From NCBI GenBank assembly GCA_008000375.1, contig SMOI01000081.1:33491-97490 (forward strand): 64,000 nt of DNA, in the 5' to 3' direction. Origin of the DNA: Poteriospumella lacustris. Lineage: Eukaryota; Sar; Chrysophyceae; Chromulinales; Dinobryaceae. Positions 1-11,678 of the stretch are shown here, one piece after another (the first letter of the stretch is position 1; every line of letters starts with the position of its first letter). Made by a program: the position numbers and the translations under genes. Below the pieces are notes generated by a model that saw only the letters and a program-made list of their open reading frames with translations, did no database searches and had not been told where the DNA came from.

Positions 1-242
1 AGGCTGAGCGTCGTGTTTCGTTGATAAACGCATTCGATTTGTACTTGTTTATGTATGTACACATATCAGCGCTACTGAACTACGGTCGCTGACACGACTA
101 CATCACCCCGGATACTGCCCACCCCCAAATGATGGATGGCCACATGGAGAAAAACTGCAGCCAATACGCACATACAGCAAGGGCAGACGGGGGAGGGGGC
201 GAAACACGATTTATCAGGGATGAGCAGGTGTCCGCACGTCGA
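1..242. other. Intergenic 3' flank
   Basis: These 242 bases lie downstream of the GRAM-like gene, which reads toward the window edge. They hold no open frame of note, and I see no RNA gene or repeat in them. Confidence 0.5.
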
Positions 243-3200
243 TTACGTGGACGCGGACATTGACAACTGCTGTTGCTGCTGCTGCTGATTCAGCTGCTCT
301 TGTGGTAGCAAAGAAGCACCAGCAGCAGAAGCTGCCGGTTTGAAATGAGCAAAGATCTCCGCGATCATTTGATGCACCTTGGCCGCATCCACCAGCATCG
401 GTCGAACGACGATCTCTCGTTGGCCCTGATGAAGGACCAACTTCAATACCCGGAAGGCACCCAACAGTGTCGCCCCCATGGTAGTAGATCCAGTGGTCGC
501 CGTCTCATTCGTCGCATTGACATGACTGTTGCTATTACTCCCCGTCGCGCCTCCAGTCGCCGCCATTTCTTGGCCCGCGGTCGAGACACAATAGTCCGTC
601 AGATCGGCCAGGGCAAAGACCTCTTTCTTCGTATTCATGAAGCCCATCAAACTGCTCACCATACAAAGGTACCGCATCGTCAAATAAATGGTGCCTTGTT
701 GACCACCGGAACCCAAGAACGTGAAGTAGTACAACACCACTTCGTCGTGAATCGGAAACGACGATGAAATGGCTATCCAACCATCAGTACCACTACTGCT
801 ACCACTACTGCTCGCTGCTGGCGTAGCGGCGGTAGTTCCGACGGCGGCGGACGACGAAGACGACGATGCGGGCGGTCGACCTCCGCCTGTCGATGCAGTG
901 TTGTCCGTCGTCGACGCGGAGGCACTGCTACTACTACCACCGAAAAAGGAACTGAAGAACGACTTCGTGGCGGGCAAGGCTTTGCCGGTGGCAGTGGTTG
1001 AATCGGTGGTTGGTTTGGTGGTGGTCGTGGTGACGGCCGCGTTGCTGGGCGGTTGTTGTTGTTGTTGGCGCAGAATCGTCGCGGTTCCCGCGATTTGCTG
1101 TGCCGATACCCATCGCGTCACGGCGACTCCAGTGAACGTGGTGTGGAACGTCTTCATCAACGATGCCTTCTACAATCGACGCAACGCATACACCGAAAGG
1201 TTTATCGGGCAAATCACGAGCAAAGACGAGATGGGATTCTGCACGTACCTGCACGTTGCGATGACACACGATGGCCATCAACAACGCCTTGCGATGCGCC
1301 GTCAAATCTTGCACCGTCAACAACGTCAAATTGTGCCGATTGCACATTTTCTCGGCGTATTCTTGATCACAGCTACAGAGACACAGAGAGACAGAGAGAG
1401 ACCAGATCACCACGCTGTACACATACACACACATACACACACGCTCTTACCTGTGCTGCATCTCTTGAAACATCTTATCCCGCATGATCAAACAAAAGAC
1501 CATGCCATCGACCTTGCTGTTGTTGGCGTATTGCTCTTGCAACCGCACCTTCACGGACGCGGGTGACATATCGGCTTGCATAATCACACGGGCGGTGCCC
1601 GGACTCACAGGTCCAGTCATCCATGGATTCTCCTTGGGTTTACGGGTAAACGAGGCTATGGAAGCCGTCGTGGAAGGCGTCAACCTGGTGGACAATGACG
1701 ACGACAACGAGACCGTTGACATCGATTCATCGCCACCGCCGATAGCTGTCGCGTCATCGGTCGTCGGATGATGATGACGAGTGGGTGTCGTCATCCCCGT
1801 CGACGCATCCTCATCATCACCACCCACAGTCCCCGGCGAGACCATCGATGCGGGTGATTCTGTCAAAGCACTCAACGGCGTCTCTGGAAATGAGAACGAG
1901 GAACCACGTGTCGGTGTCGAATACGTCGTCGTAGAGTCTACGACGACGGCGCTCGTGGACGGCGGCGGTGAAGATGCGGACGGCGGTGGTACCGCCTCAT
2001 GAAACGTATTCGTATCCAAACGAATCGTGACGCTACGTGTTGGTGTCTTGGGAGGCAGAGGCCCCTGCTGGCCATCCACTTGGGATGCTGCTGCACGAGG
2101 GGATTTCAATGCACTGGGGCGCACTGGTGGCGGTACAGGGGTCGTTGCTGGTGGTTGCGTCAGGGGCCGCAGCGGTGGATACGCCACGGTTTCACTTCGT
2201 ACGGGCGGTGACGGCGGATCAGCTGCTGCTACTCCCAACACACGCGTCGATGCCACAGAGGCGACACTGTTGGCATCTCCACCGGTGGGGAACGGATGGC
2301 GAACGGCGACCAGGTGATCTTCTTCGACGGTGGTGGTGTACATTCCCGCGATGGTCGCTCGTCGAACCGCTTCGTCTTCGCGTTGTAGCTCACGATGCCC
2401 GACGGCCATGGCCCCAACACTTCCCGCTCGTTGATGACGTCCATCCCCACCACCGCCAGCATCACTGTTACGTTTCCGTGTCGTCGACGTGGCGGTGGAG
2501 GAGCCCACTTTCATGGGCGGAGGATTGCCCACGGAAGGCAGAGGCGACGGCTTAAAGACCATATCCTGTGTGGACATGCCATACGCTCTACAAAAGACAG
2601 TCAAAGCAATCAAATCGATCAAATCGATCAGATGGGAGACAGGCCACGCTCACGTAAGGGACACACGTACTTGTAAATCGACTCCAAGAGCTTCGCAAAT
2701 TGCGTCGTGTAATTCTCCATTTCTTGCACATGCTCATCCATCGTCCGGTATTCTTGTCGCAACCGCGTCCACAGCTGTTCGCGTGTCAAGGATTGCAACA
2801 AGGCGACAAAATGAGTATCCAGGCCACGAGGCAACGCACAGACCTCCGGGATGGGGACCGTGTACAGGGCACTCAGTGTCAAATGTTCGGCGATCAATAG
2901 TTTCTGTTGGATATTCACGGTTATGGATCCATTCGTATCACGTCGAGAGAGCGAAAGAGCGCGAGAGAGCGGCGTGCGCTGCACTTACCTTGAGATGAAC
3001 GGCGAGTTTACGAGTCGCGGGGCATGCACGCAACGGTAACGAGTCCGGGATCACATCCGCACAGATCAATACGTGGCCATGACTACCACCCACAAAGCTG
3101 CCATTGCTATTCACCATACCCGTACTACCCACGGCAAACCCGGTCGCTTCCACCAACCCCGCGGGTACCCGCTGCAAGAATTGTACCAAGAGAATGTGTT

Positions 3201-4884
3201 GCTTCAACTCCCTCGACAAACACACTTGAATATCCAACAAATCCCAATCGTTGGACACGACGATGTCTTCATACAGCGATTCATCGTTGGCGTTGGCATT
3301 GGTGGCGGTGGTGGTACGGTGGGTAGTCGTCGTAGCAGAGGGTAGCGCAGCGGGTGAAGCAGACGACGCCTTCAACACGGGAAACACGACCAAATGATTG
3401 GCTTGCAGTTGATGGCAGATCTCGTCGCGATCGAAGAAGAACCGCATCAAGTCGATCATGATATGCTTCAACTCGCGGTCGGGACGTAAGACACACTCCA
3501 TGACGTGTCGATTGTAGTAATACGGCAACGTGTGTGACATCGTCGAACGAGAGGCCAAGGATGATGGCGTATGGGTACTATGGGCGCTGCTGAGTCGACG
3601 CGTGGACGGATTCCCCTGTGACCAACCAGGTGACGAGGACCCACCTTGTGGAATGTCATGGACATCAAAGGGACCTTCATAAAACGAACGACCACTTTGT
3701 TTCCGCGTCGAGGAGGTCATGGCAGCGACCCGTTCCACCAGATCAGCACAGGGCAATAAACGACCGTCTTGAATGTGATGCGTCAAGGCCGTCGGATACA
3801 AACCCAGATATTCACGTTGAATCGCTTCCGCAGAAAGCATGGGACCGCCACTCCAGACATTGAAATCACCATGCAAACGAGGATCTACCTGCATTTTCCC
3901 TCTTCCACCTCCACTTCCACCTCCGTCATCAGATGCAGGAGACATGAATGGTTTCCCTTGAGAAGGGGTAGCGGGTGACGACAACAAATCAGGGAACTGC
4001 ATACTGCTGTTCGTTTTGCTCACGGTGGTGTTTTTCATTCCATAGGGTGAGGTGGGCGATATTCCGCCGCTACTACTGCCACCGCTATCATCGTTTTCAT
4101 CGTCGTCGTCCAAGTCCCAGTTTCGTCGTAGTGATTCGGCGGTGACATGTTCAATGCCGATGCTAAGAGAGTGTCGTTTACGAGGCGATCCATCTGTCGG
4201 CTGAGATGGTAGCGCAGGCGCGATCGTATGAAGATCATCGTAATCGGTATTCAATGTTGGATTTGCGATCGGGGAATGCTCGCCGTTTTGTAGCGCCGAA
4301 TCAAAGAATTCGTTGGCGATGGTCGTGAAGCCGGACGGAGGCTCCGTTTTCATAGGCCCAGGGTCTACATCCGCATAGCCTGCTTCTGCCAGCGCAAGGA
4401 GAAAGATATCCAAATTACTGTGAGTTCGAACACCGAAATGCGGGGTATAATGTGGTGTAAATCCGCGGTACAAGGCATCAATGGGTGTGACGGGAACATC
4501 ATTCATCAGCCTCTCAGCATTCAAATCTTCACGATGATGAATGTCCCGTAATTCCGATTCCAATTCAACATCACTATCATGACCGTCGTCGAAAGAAACG
4601 GATTTAAACTACCGACAGAAACCATCACAAATTGGTCATCACGAATCAGTAAAAACGTATTCTAGGAGCGTACCATATCTTGCTCGGTTGTTTCACATTC
4701 GAGCTCATCTTCCAGATCGCGAATAAAACTATGCAAGCGATTCAGCTACGAGGGTACAATCAGCGACCAGAAGCTGTGCGCATGTATCGTTCGGCTCGGT
4801 CTTTACCTCTGGAAACGAGAACGCATTGTCTTGCTCAGTCTGCGTAACGTCTCCGTTGTCCAAGTCGGTGAACATATCTTCCAT
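243..4884 (-). CDS. Large protein with C-terminal GRAM-like domain, 7 exons
   Basis: Exons on the minus strand are 4807-4884, 4674-4745, 2989-4608, 2671-2903, 1451-2587, 1249-1372 and 243-1169. The introns are 61, 65, 85, 83, 78 and 79 nt, all GT-AG, and the spliced product is 1396 aa. The start is the ATG at 4884, which opens an acidic N-terminus (MEDMFTDLDNGD). Long disordered Ser/Pro/Gly-rich linkers separate ordered blocks at about residues 25-110, 380-630 and 965-1100. Residues of about 1215-1375 resemble a GRAM/PH-like fold: a segment reading GTIYLTMRYLCMVS, then a hydrophobic strand with FALADL, a polar insert and a final helix. GRAM domains usually bind phosphoinositides or proteins at membranes, so a membrane-associated role is an inference. 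I recognise no other domain. The gene runs head-to-head with the next one. Confidence 0.72.
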
Positions 4885-5246
4885 ATCACTCCCTGTGCTA
4901 GAGGCAATCGGAGTGGACCATGCAGAAGGATGTATCCTGCCACGAAAAGTGGTTACTGTCCCAACAAAGTAGGGTGGACGAGGTTCATTTCGTGAGAACG
5001 TCTTGTTGTTGGTCCAACGAGTTCGTCATAATGTCATTCAAAATTGCGTACTTAACTTTCTATGCATATCATTTATTAAGTGCACATATATCTATATCTA
5101 GTGTACTAGATCAATAGGATCACCTGGTTGACCATCATTGACTTGACTTGATGTATGACCTGAAGTATTTCACAAACATCGCAACCAGCACAGGACTTGT
5201 GGGCAAATAGTTAGCAAGATTTCGACCAGATTATCTGTGATCGCAA
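4885..5246. promoter_or_regulatory. Divergent intergenic spacer (putative bidirectional promoter)
   Basis: This 362-bp gap lies between two start codons that point away from each other, so it should hold both promoters. The part at about 5040-5120 is AT-rich, with TATATCTATAT-like runs near 5088-5100. I could not identify a defined TATA box or Inr for either gene. Confidence 0.4.
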
Positions 5247-7290
5247 ATGGACTTCTTTTTTGGTTGCTTCCGCAGCCAAAACAAGGACGAAACTGTAAAG
5301 ATCTTCTGGAGGCGAGCTGCCTATGAAGTTGTAACTTTATCTATCCCCGTCTTCGTCGCCTCCGGTGTCAACAACTTCGTTGCGGCCATCATCGTCCTCA
5401 GCTCCGAGGACTCTGAGGATCCCCAGGGCGCAGAGATTGGTCAGCAGTTTCTGTACACATTTTTGTTCAGTTATCTGATCGGGAAATGGCTGTTCCACAG
5501 TGTGGCGAAGCACATCATCGCGTGTCAGGCGTCGCAGACGGTGGAGGATCGCTGGGGCTTGCTGGACTTCTGCAAGCGCACGAAGTCGTTGACGTTGTTA
5601 GCCCGGGCGATCAACGAGAACGCGTCGTTTTCGATCAAGGAGTTCATGATGTTGGTGCTGGTGGAGAAGGTGTATGAAGAGGAGGGTTTCGGCGCGGCGT
5701 TCGGCGGATGGTGGTTGGGGTTTGCGGTGTTTGTGTTGGTATTGCTGGTATCGACGTTGATGGCGTCGGGGTTGTTCCGGTTGGAAGGAGAGATGGTGCA
5801 TTGGCTGAAGGAGTACGATGTGGACTCGTTTGCTTTGGGAGCGGGGGCGGTGTTTGTAGCGTTGGTGGCCAAGGGGTTAAGTGTGGAAGGTGTGACGTTC
5901 ATCAGCCCCAATAGCGTTCTGTATGGTGCCCGTGATGATGACAGCGACGACTTCGGGTTGGTGGGCTATCCGCAGTTGTATAACGTATTCTTTACGTTTA
6001 CCATTACGTTTTGGTGCGGATTGCTTCTACTCGTTGAGGATGGAATCCGTGGAGTCAGTACGCGCTTGGAGGTGGAAGATGAGTTCGCGGAGATGCTGCC
6101 TATTCCGTCGAAGAGGGAACCTGCGACTGCCGGCGACTCAAATGGCGAGTCCTTGTCCCCTCAACCTCCGTCGGCATTCGAAACATTTGAAGAGTTGCTG
6201 TTGGACTTTTACCACACCATGTTGGGGTAATTGCATTCTTTCCCGCATGGGTTTACTGTGATCAGCATGGAGCTTATCTTGGTGTGTGGTTTCGTTTAGA
6301 TGCGTTTGTGGAATCGCGTATTTCCTGCTGTTCAACGACAATATCATGGTACGTCCGCTTCGTTTTTCCTCTTTATTTCCAGAGACGACGACTCCCCATG
6401 GTGTGCAGCTGTGTGGGAAATCGTCGTCACGGAGGCATTTGAGTATCTCATCCAACGTTGTCGTCATCGATGCTCAATGTGGGATTTCGCTGTGTATGTG
6501 TGTGCGTGTGTGTGTGTGTGTAGAGTTGGTTGAGTTCGATTGTTGGGTCTTCGCCTCCCATCCATTTCTTTTGTTTTCTGTCCTTGGCCTTGTTGGTACT
6601 CTATCGTTCACCTTCCGTCTTAGTGAGTGGAAAATACCGCGCCAAAGCCGTGATAGCTCGTATTCGACGCCTACAAAGCTCGAAGACGCAGTCACTGCGA
6701 GCGAATGGCGCAGCAGCAAGTGGCACAGATCGTGACGATCCAGAACCGGAAGAGTCCCGCAGTTGTTGCAGCCAGCGTGGGGGTAATAGCTGCTTCAACG
6801 TATGTTCTTGGTCCGACTTCTTGGATTATTATTACCGCACCATGTTGCACCGACGACGATTGATTATCATTTCGATGAAGTAAGTTTCTCTATCGCTCTC
6901 TGCCTCTCTTTCTCTTTCTCTCACACTTCATTACTGAACGTGATCAATTCATTGGTGAACCTTTGTATATGTAGATTGCTGGTGGGTTGGTCATGGGAAG
7001 TCGTGGTGACGGCCTTCTTCCGATGGATAACCGATACCGTTGTGTTGTCGATGGAACAACAAGTTGGCGTTCGGTTTGTCATTCTGGTGTTGATATTGCT
7101 CCTGTCGGCACTGACCTTCTATGCCTTCAAAGATGAAGACGAAGCGTACAAGATCGATCCGTATGCACCAAGGACGGCGAATGCTGCTTCTGCATCGTCA
7201 TCGTCACCGTCAAGTCGCCGTTCGTCGCGACCACCACCTTTGGCCATTGTCTCCAATCCGTTGCAGGGCCAATCTCCTTCGACGGCGTAG
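5247..7290 (+). CDS. Multi-pass membrane protein with internal repeat
   Basis: Exons are 5247-6226, 6383-6442, 6526-6879 and 6975-7290, giving 569 aa. The second intron (6443-6525, 83 nt, GTATCT...AGAG) is preferred to a 32-nt reading inside the GT repeat because it aligns the two repeats. An 18-nt exon at 6300-6317, which keeps the frame and adds CVCGIA, may also be used. The protein has about six to eight hydrophobic helices. A motif of the form (W/Y)E(V/I)VVT occurs three times: AAYEVVTLSIPVF near the start, VWEIVVTEAFDWL and SWEVVVTAFFRWI. The last two are each preceded by a DFY/YYY(H/R)TML block. The C-terminus is Ser/Pro-rich and probably cytosolic. I do not recognise the family; a transporter or channel-like role would be a guess. 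Confidence 0.68.
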
Positions 7291-7831
7291 CAGCTTACGC
7301 TGTCCTTTCCTCGACGCGTCGATGAGTAACGTTTTGTGACTCGCGAAAAGCACCATCGCGGAGTGATTTCGGTCGATTTTCATGGCATACGTGTCGTCGC
7401 CTTTGCCTTTTGATGGTGTTGTTTCGATTCCCCTACCCTCCTTTACCCATATTGTTTCCTTGGCCTTCCATATGTATGTTTTAGCGAATATTTCGAATTG
7501 AACAGCGACTTTTGTCTCGAGGCGATTAATTGATCCTGCACTATGTTTGTTTTTCCAAGACGTATGCAGTACAGTTCTTGTCCGAGGGTAAGATCCTGTC
7601 ATTGTGTAGATAGTACAAGAGTATAGCGTGAATACGTACGTAGAGTAGCTGTAGATATTCATTCCCTGCTGAAACGTAAACCGGTAGTGTAGAGCAGTGT
7701 TGCGTAGTGTAGTTCATTGTTATGGTGCAACGTTTTCCTTTGCATTACATCTCATAAAGGACGATCACCTCCCACTTTCCTCGATCGTGTAGAAAGCTGT
7801 GACACTTCGTTCGTCTTGCTGTCCTCGCCGT
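7291..7831. other. Tail-to-tail intergenic region
   Basis: This 541-bp stretch separates the 3' ends of the membrane protein and UBC9. Both 3' UTRs must fall here. Open frames are short and unconvincing, and no RNA gene or repeat is visible. Confidence 0.5.
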
Positions 7832-8536
7832 TTAACTTTCAGGAGCATTGCGGCGAGCTTGTTCTTTTATTCGGCGACGATATTCATTCTTATCGTTCAA
7901 GAAGATTTCAATGGCCTCACGTTGGGCAGGACTGTCGGGGTTGGGGTTGTCCAACAAGTCTTGAATGCCCAGCAGCAACTGCTTCACCGTAATAGCTGGG
8001 CGCCATCCCTTGTCTTCATCCAAAAGACTTAGGCAAATTGTACCTTTGTAGTTGAAACAAGACGTGATGGGAGGAACAACATCGCATCCAACAACTGCAG
8101 GCCAAATTACCTGACGGATATACGTTGGGGTGGAAAAGGGGAGGCACAAACTTGCATTTCGGGGGCTACACAACAAACAAAGCGTTGGAGTTAACGACCA
8201 TAATCAAGGAGTACAACACATCAAGGCCCTGGATCATGCGGGTGCCCCATTACCTTGGAAGGATAGTCCTCAGAGAACTCCATAGTGACTTTGTACACCC
8301 CTCCGGCCCAATCGGTGCCTAAAAGAAGCAGCGATGCGCAATTTTAAGCCCGTTTCAAACATGAAGCATGATTCTTATACATGTTTACCATCCTTTCCGG
8401 GAATTCCAGTCTCCCATTTCATTAAATCCATCGAATTGTCCTCCTTCTTCATCGGACGAGCGTAGAAAGCCGGCGGGTGATCCTTACGCCAATTCTTGCG
8501 TTCCTCGCTCAATCGACCAGCAGCAATTCCGCTCAT
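7832..8536 (-). CDS. UBC9: SUMO-conjugating enzyme UBC9
   Basis: Exons are 8389-8536, 8254-8318, 8111-8165 and 7832-8043, with introns of 70, 88 and 67 nt. The spliced product is 159 aa, the usual length for UBC9. It is the E2 that accepts SUMO from the SAE1/SAE2 activating enzyme and passes it to lysines on nuclear and other targets. It starts MSGIAAGRL, as UBC9 does, and has the conserved [20 protein letters not shown] block, with the catalytic cysteine at residue 93 as in the human enzyme. The [18 protein letters not shown] helix region is also typical. Each splice junction restores a highly conserved E2 segment (YPSK/PPKCKF and PSG/TIC), so the gene model is firm. It is head-to-head with the Tic22-like gene. 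Confidence 0.97.
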
Positions 8537-8893
8537 TCTATAAGATCTTTCGCAGATGAACCACTGGAACAACCTTTCAACCTGTGAACTGGATGTGAAT
8601 TTGACTGGTTTGACCTTTCAAAACTGGTTTTCGATAACTTTTTTCGACGATGACCGCCGCAGCGACATGACGTGCACCCCACAGACACTCAGCTTCCCCA
8701 GATTCAGTGTGTCCACATGGAGATGATGATGATGACGACGACGACGACGACGACCGCTGTGATCGTCAATCGATCGCGTGTTCACTTCTCTTTATGGTTT
8801 AAACCGTACAAATCGGACATTTCTATTTCTCTTTTGCTCATCTTTTCGTTGAGGACACGCTCGCTCGCTCGCTTTTGAAAAATCTTGCCTGCC
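8537..8893. promoter_or_regulatory. Divergent spacer between UBC9 and Tic22-like gene
   Basis: This 357-bp head-to-head gap must contain both promoters. It includes a trinucleotide tract at 8722-8753, (GAT)n grading into (GAC)n. I could not assign a core promoter element. Confidence 0.4.
8722..8753. repeat. (GAT)n/(GAC)n microsatellite
   Basis: Four GAT-type units are followed by about six GAC units in the shared upstream region of UBC9 and the Tic22-like gene. It lies outside coding sequence and is a plausible length-variable marker. Confidence 0.85.
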
Positions 8894-10507
8894 ATGACGC
8901 TGTTACAATTGGTCCTCTTCGCCTACATGGCCACCACTGTTACCGGATTTCGTCCAAGCAATTTCGCGAAATCGTATACGCGAGTGTCTCCGCTGAGCAA
9001 ATCAGAAGGGCTATCGATGCGCTCTGTGATAAGTTGCCCAAATTCTCTGGCTTCGTTGCCAGCATCGCGGAAGGTCGCGAGCCTGCTCGCATCGTATGAT
9101 GACGATGACGAAGATGGGCCGGAATCTACCGCCTCTCCAGTCGAAAGCATGACCAAGTCTCAATTGGTGGTGGCATTAGCCAAGGATTCCTTCAAGGCGT
9201 TGTCTGGTGGCCTTGTTAAGCTTGTACAGAAGCTGGTTCTCGCATCTCTTTACCTCTTTAGTAGTATTCCTTCCGGGACTCTCGATATTCCGATGATTTC
9301 ACCTCTGGCGATAGTACGCACGGCATCCGTGGCCACCGCTAGTGCAGCTGCAGGCATTCTGTCTGGACCCAAACAGTTTGCACAAGCCGCATCACCAACG
9401 TTGCATTTGTTCGGTCATCGACAATACAAATCCTTGACGGCGGTGCAACGTCTCGCCACTACCCCAGTGTATTTTGTGGCCAACGCTCGGGGAAACGCCT
9501 TTCTTCAAGACGATGCAATGATTGGGAACCCTGAGCAGAAAGCCATCGTCTACTACATGTCGTCGGAGGATGCGACTGGTCATTTGGAAGAAATGGCCCA
9601 ATCGAACCCTGCCAACGCGCATGAATTTCATTTGGTCTCGACCACGTTGGAGAAAGTTGTAGAAAATATCATCGCCAAGAAGCAATCGCGTAAAATTGGT
9701 CGCTATCCGATGGATGTGATTTATCGCATTCAACCCTCCAGTCGGCAGCTGCAACATGCGACGGCCCTTCGGCAGAAATCTCGTTCATCGTCCGCCGTCG
9801 CCACTTCGTCTTCCTCCACTACGGCGTCCTGGAAGCGGACATCCTCCAGCAACAACAACGTCGAAAAGAACGGTATGACCGTGCCCATGTTTTCTGCGCC
9901 TGGTTTAGTGATCAAACGTTCGTCGGGAGAGCTCGTGACGCCGTATTACTTCGCGTTGGAAGATTTGCAAGACGATTGGCAGAAGATGAGTCAACAAGCC
10001 TCGTCTTCTGCTTCTTCCACTGCTATTCCGGTTCAACCGCCACAAGTTAGAGTGCACGATATGAAAGACGTGCTGTGTTTGGCGCAAGGGATCACACCGG
10101 ACGCTGTGCAAGGCCAAGGTATGTCGCGACACGGTGATGCTCAAAAAAGGCGGCGCTGGTTGTGTTTTATCGTTTCGTCGTACGGGGATGTTGTTGTTTT
10201 GTCTGTGTTTGTGCTCGTAGATTTGTCGACGGCGTTGTCCACGGTGGTGAACAGTGATGGCACGAAAGCCGCAGGCAGCCAGGCCCCCACTGCCACCGCC
10301 ACCGCCGCCTCCACCGCCGCCTCGGCGTCGTCCGCAGTGGCAACGAACGAAGGTGGATTGTCCGAGAAAGAAATAACGTCCGCGATGGCGACGCCAGGTA
10401 TCATGCCTCCTCGTCGTGAGATTGACATGGTCAAGCGCTATTACCGACAGCAACAGGCGTTACGAGGGGAGTTTTCGCGTGCGAAGTTATCGTATCGCCC
10501 CGAATGA
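8894..10507 (+). CDS. Tic22-like plastid protein import component
   Basis: Exons are 8894-10118 and 10221-10507, giving 503 aa. The 102-nt intron (GTATGT...CTCGTAG) is a multiple of three and has no in-frame stop. The start is ATG 8894; an earlier in-frame TTG is not needed. The N-terminus MTLLQLVLFAYMATTVTG is a signal peptide, followed at once by FRPS, matching the FxP motif after signal cleavage in plastid proteins of complex red algae. A Ser/Arg-rich transit-like region follows. At about residues 180-290 there is a Tic22-type core (TPVYFVANARGNAF, then IVYYMSSEDA). The second half also fits, with TPYYFALEDLQDDWQKM and a VRVHDMKDVL strand-helix. Tic22 works in the space between plastid envelope membranes as a chaperone for incoming precursors. 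A Ser/Thr-rich linker and a low-complexity C-terminus make it longer than plant Tic22. Confidence 0.8.
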   Translation: MTLLQLVLFAYMATTVTGFRPSNFAKSYTRVSPLSKSEGLSMRSVISCPNSLASLPASRKVASLLASYDDDDEDGPESTASPVESMTKSQLVVALAKDSFKALSGGLVKLVQKLVLASLYLFSSIPSGTLDIPMISPLAIVRTASVATASAAAGILSGPKQFAQAASPTLHLFGHRQYKSLTAVQRLATTPVYFVANARGNAFLQDDAMIGNPEQKAIVYYMSSEDATGHLEEMAQSNPANAHEFHLVSTTLEKVVENIIAKKQSRKIGRYPMDVIYRIQPSSRQLQHATALRQKSRSSSAVATSSSSTTASWKRTSSSNNNVEKNGMTVPMFSAPGLVIKRSSGELVTPYYFALEDLQDDWQKMSQQASSSASSTAIPVQPPQVRVHDMKDVLCLAQGITPDAVQGQGMSRHGDAQKRRRWLCFIVSSYGDVVVLSVFVLVDLSTALSTVVNSDGTKAAGSQAPTATATAASTAASASSAVATNEGGLSEKEITSAMATPGIMPPRREIDMVKRYYRQQQALRGEFSRAKLSYRPE

Positions 10508-10693
10508 AAGGCGCGCGGAGTAGGTTCTAAGGGAGTCTAAGTAGAAGGCGTGGTGTCGGTGATACCACAGAGAGTAAAATAAAATGAAATGAAATGAAAT
10601 GCAAACGTCTGTAGGGGACACGGGCCAAGACCGAACATGCCCCACAGTCTGTTGTGTGAAAGGGACGGAACGGTCCCATCATCCCGCATTCGC
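10508..10693. other. Tail-to-tail spacer, Tic22-like / ABCG
   Basis: A 186-bp convergent gap holding both 3' ends. A short pentanucleotide repeat (GAAAT)n lies near 10582-10600, with nothing else evident. Confidence 0.5.
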
Positions 10694-11627
10694 TCAGTGG
10701 CTCAGCCGCAACGCGCGGAGACGCAACGACGCGACGGCGACCAGGACGAAAGCCGCCGTCACCACCGCCGTCATTCCGTAGAAGAAGCGCCCACCGAAGC
10801 GACCGTGTTCGTAGTTGTCACGCGAGCCGAAGTTGTACAGCTCCAACACCTCCTCGCCCGTTGTGAGACACTGTACCGCGGTACCATCACAGTCGAACTG
10901 CTCGCCTTCAAAGACAATGTGCATCAGTAGATACGCACCCCATCGCATGGGCGACGCATAGCTGAGCATGACGAGGCCCCGTGGCATCGTTGGAGAGATG
11001 AAACCCGCCATGACGCCAAAGAAGCTGATGACGACACTCACGACGTTGACGGAGAATCCGATCTCGTCGAACAAGGTGCAGAAGAGCACCCCCAGCGCCT
11101 CACCGGTCACGAGAAACGTCCAGGCGATGTACGAGAACTGTGCGACCGCCAATGCGGTGGGTTGCAGTCCTACCGCACAGGCCATCAACACGGCAAAGGC
11201 AATGGCAGCCACGGCGGACAACGGTGCGGCGAGGGACAGGTACGCGGCGGCAAAGGTCCACGCGGAATAGCACCCGTCAAAGTACTCGCGGTAGAAGACG
11301 TCGCGTTCCGCGGGGAAGATCGCGATGCAATTGAGCATCCCGACGAAGGTCAGCGCCGTGAACTCGTAGAGGTTGCCCACACGATTCTGAATCGAACGTT
11401 GCGAGTTCTGGGTGGGCGCGTAGAAGGCGCAGAGAATGAGGGCGAAGAAGAGCGTTTGCGACAGGCGCACCGTCAACAACTCCGGTTGACGCCGCAGGTT
11501 GCGCCACGCGCGTCCCAATACGAGCGGATAGGCGACGACGAACGGCTTCTCGTTCGATACCACCGTCGCGCCATTCTCGTTGCTGTCGACAGTCGCGATC
11601 TGCGCTGCGTCCGACTCGACCGCCGCC

Positions 11628-11678
<51 letters not shown>

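Noticed and set aside
1170-1191. A 22-nt intron in the GRAM-like gene
   Set aside because: A GTACGT donor at 1248 with the same acceptor gives a 79-nt intron in the same frame and the usual size, so the short version is unnecessary.
6492-6523. A 32-nt intron made of a GT microsatellite
   Set aside because: The 83-nt alternative 6443-6525 keeps the frame and aligns the internal protein repeats (AFDWL with FFRWI).
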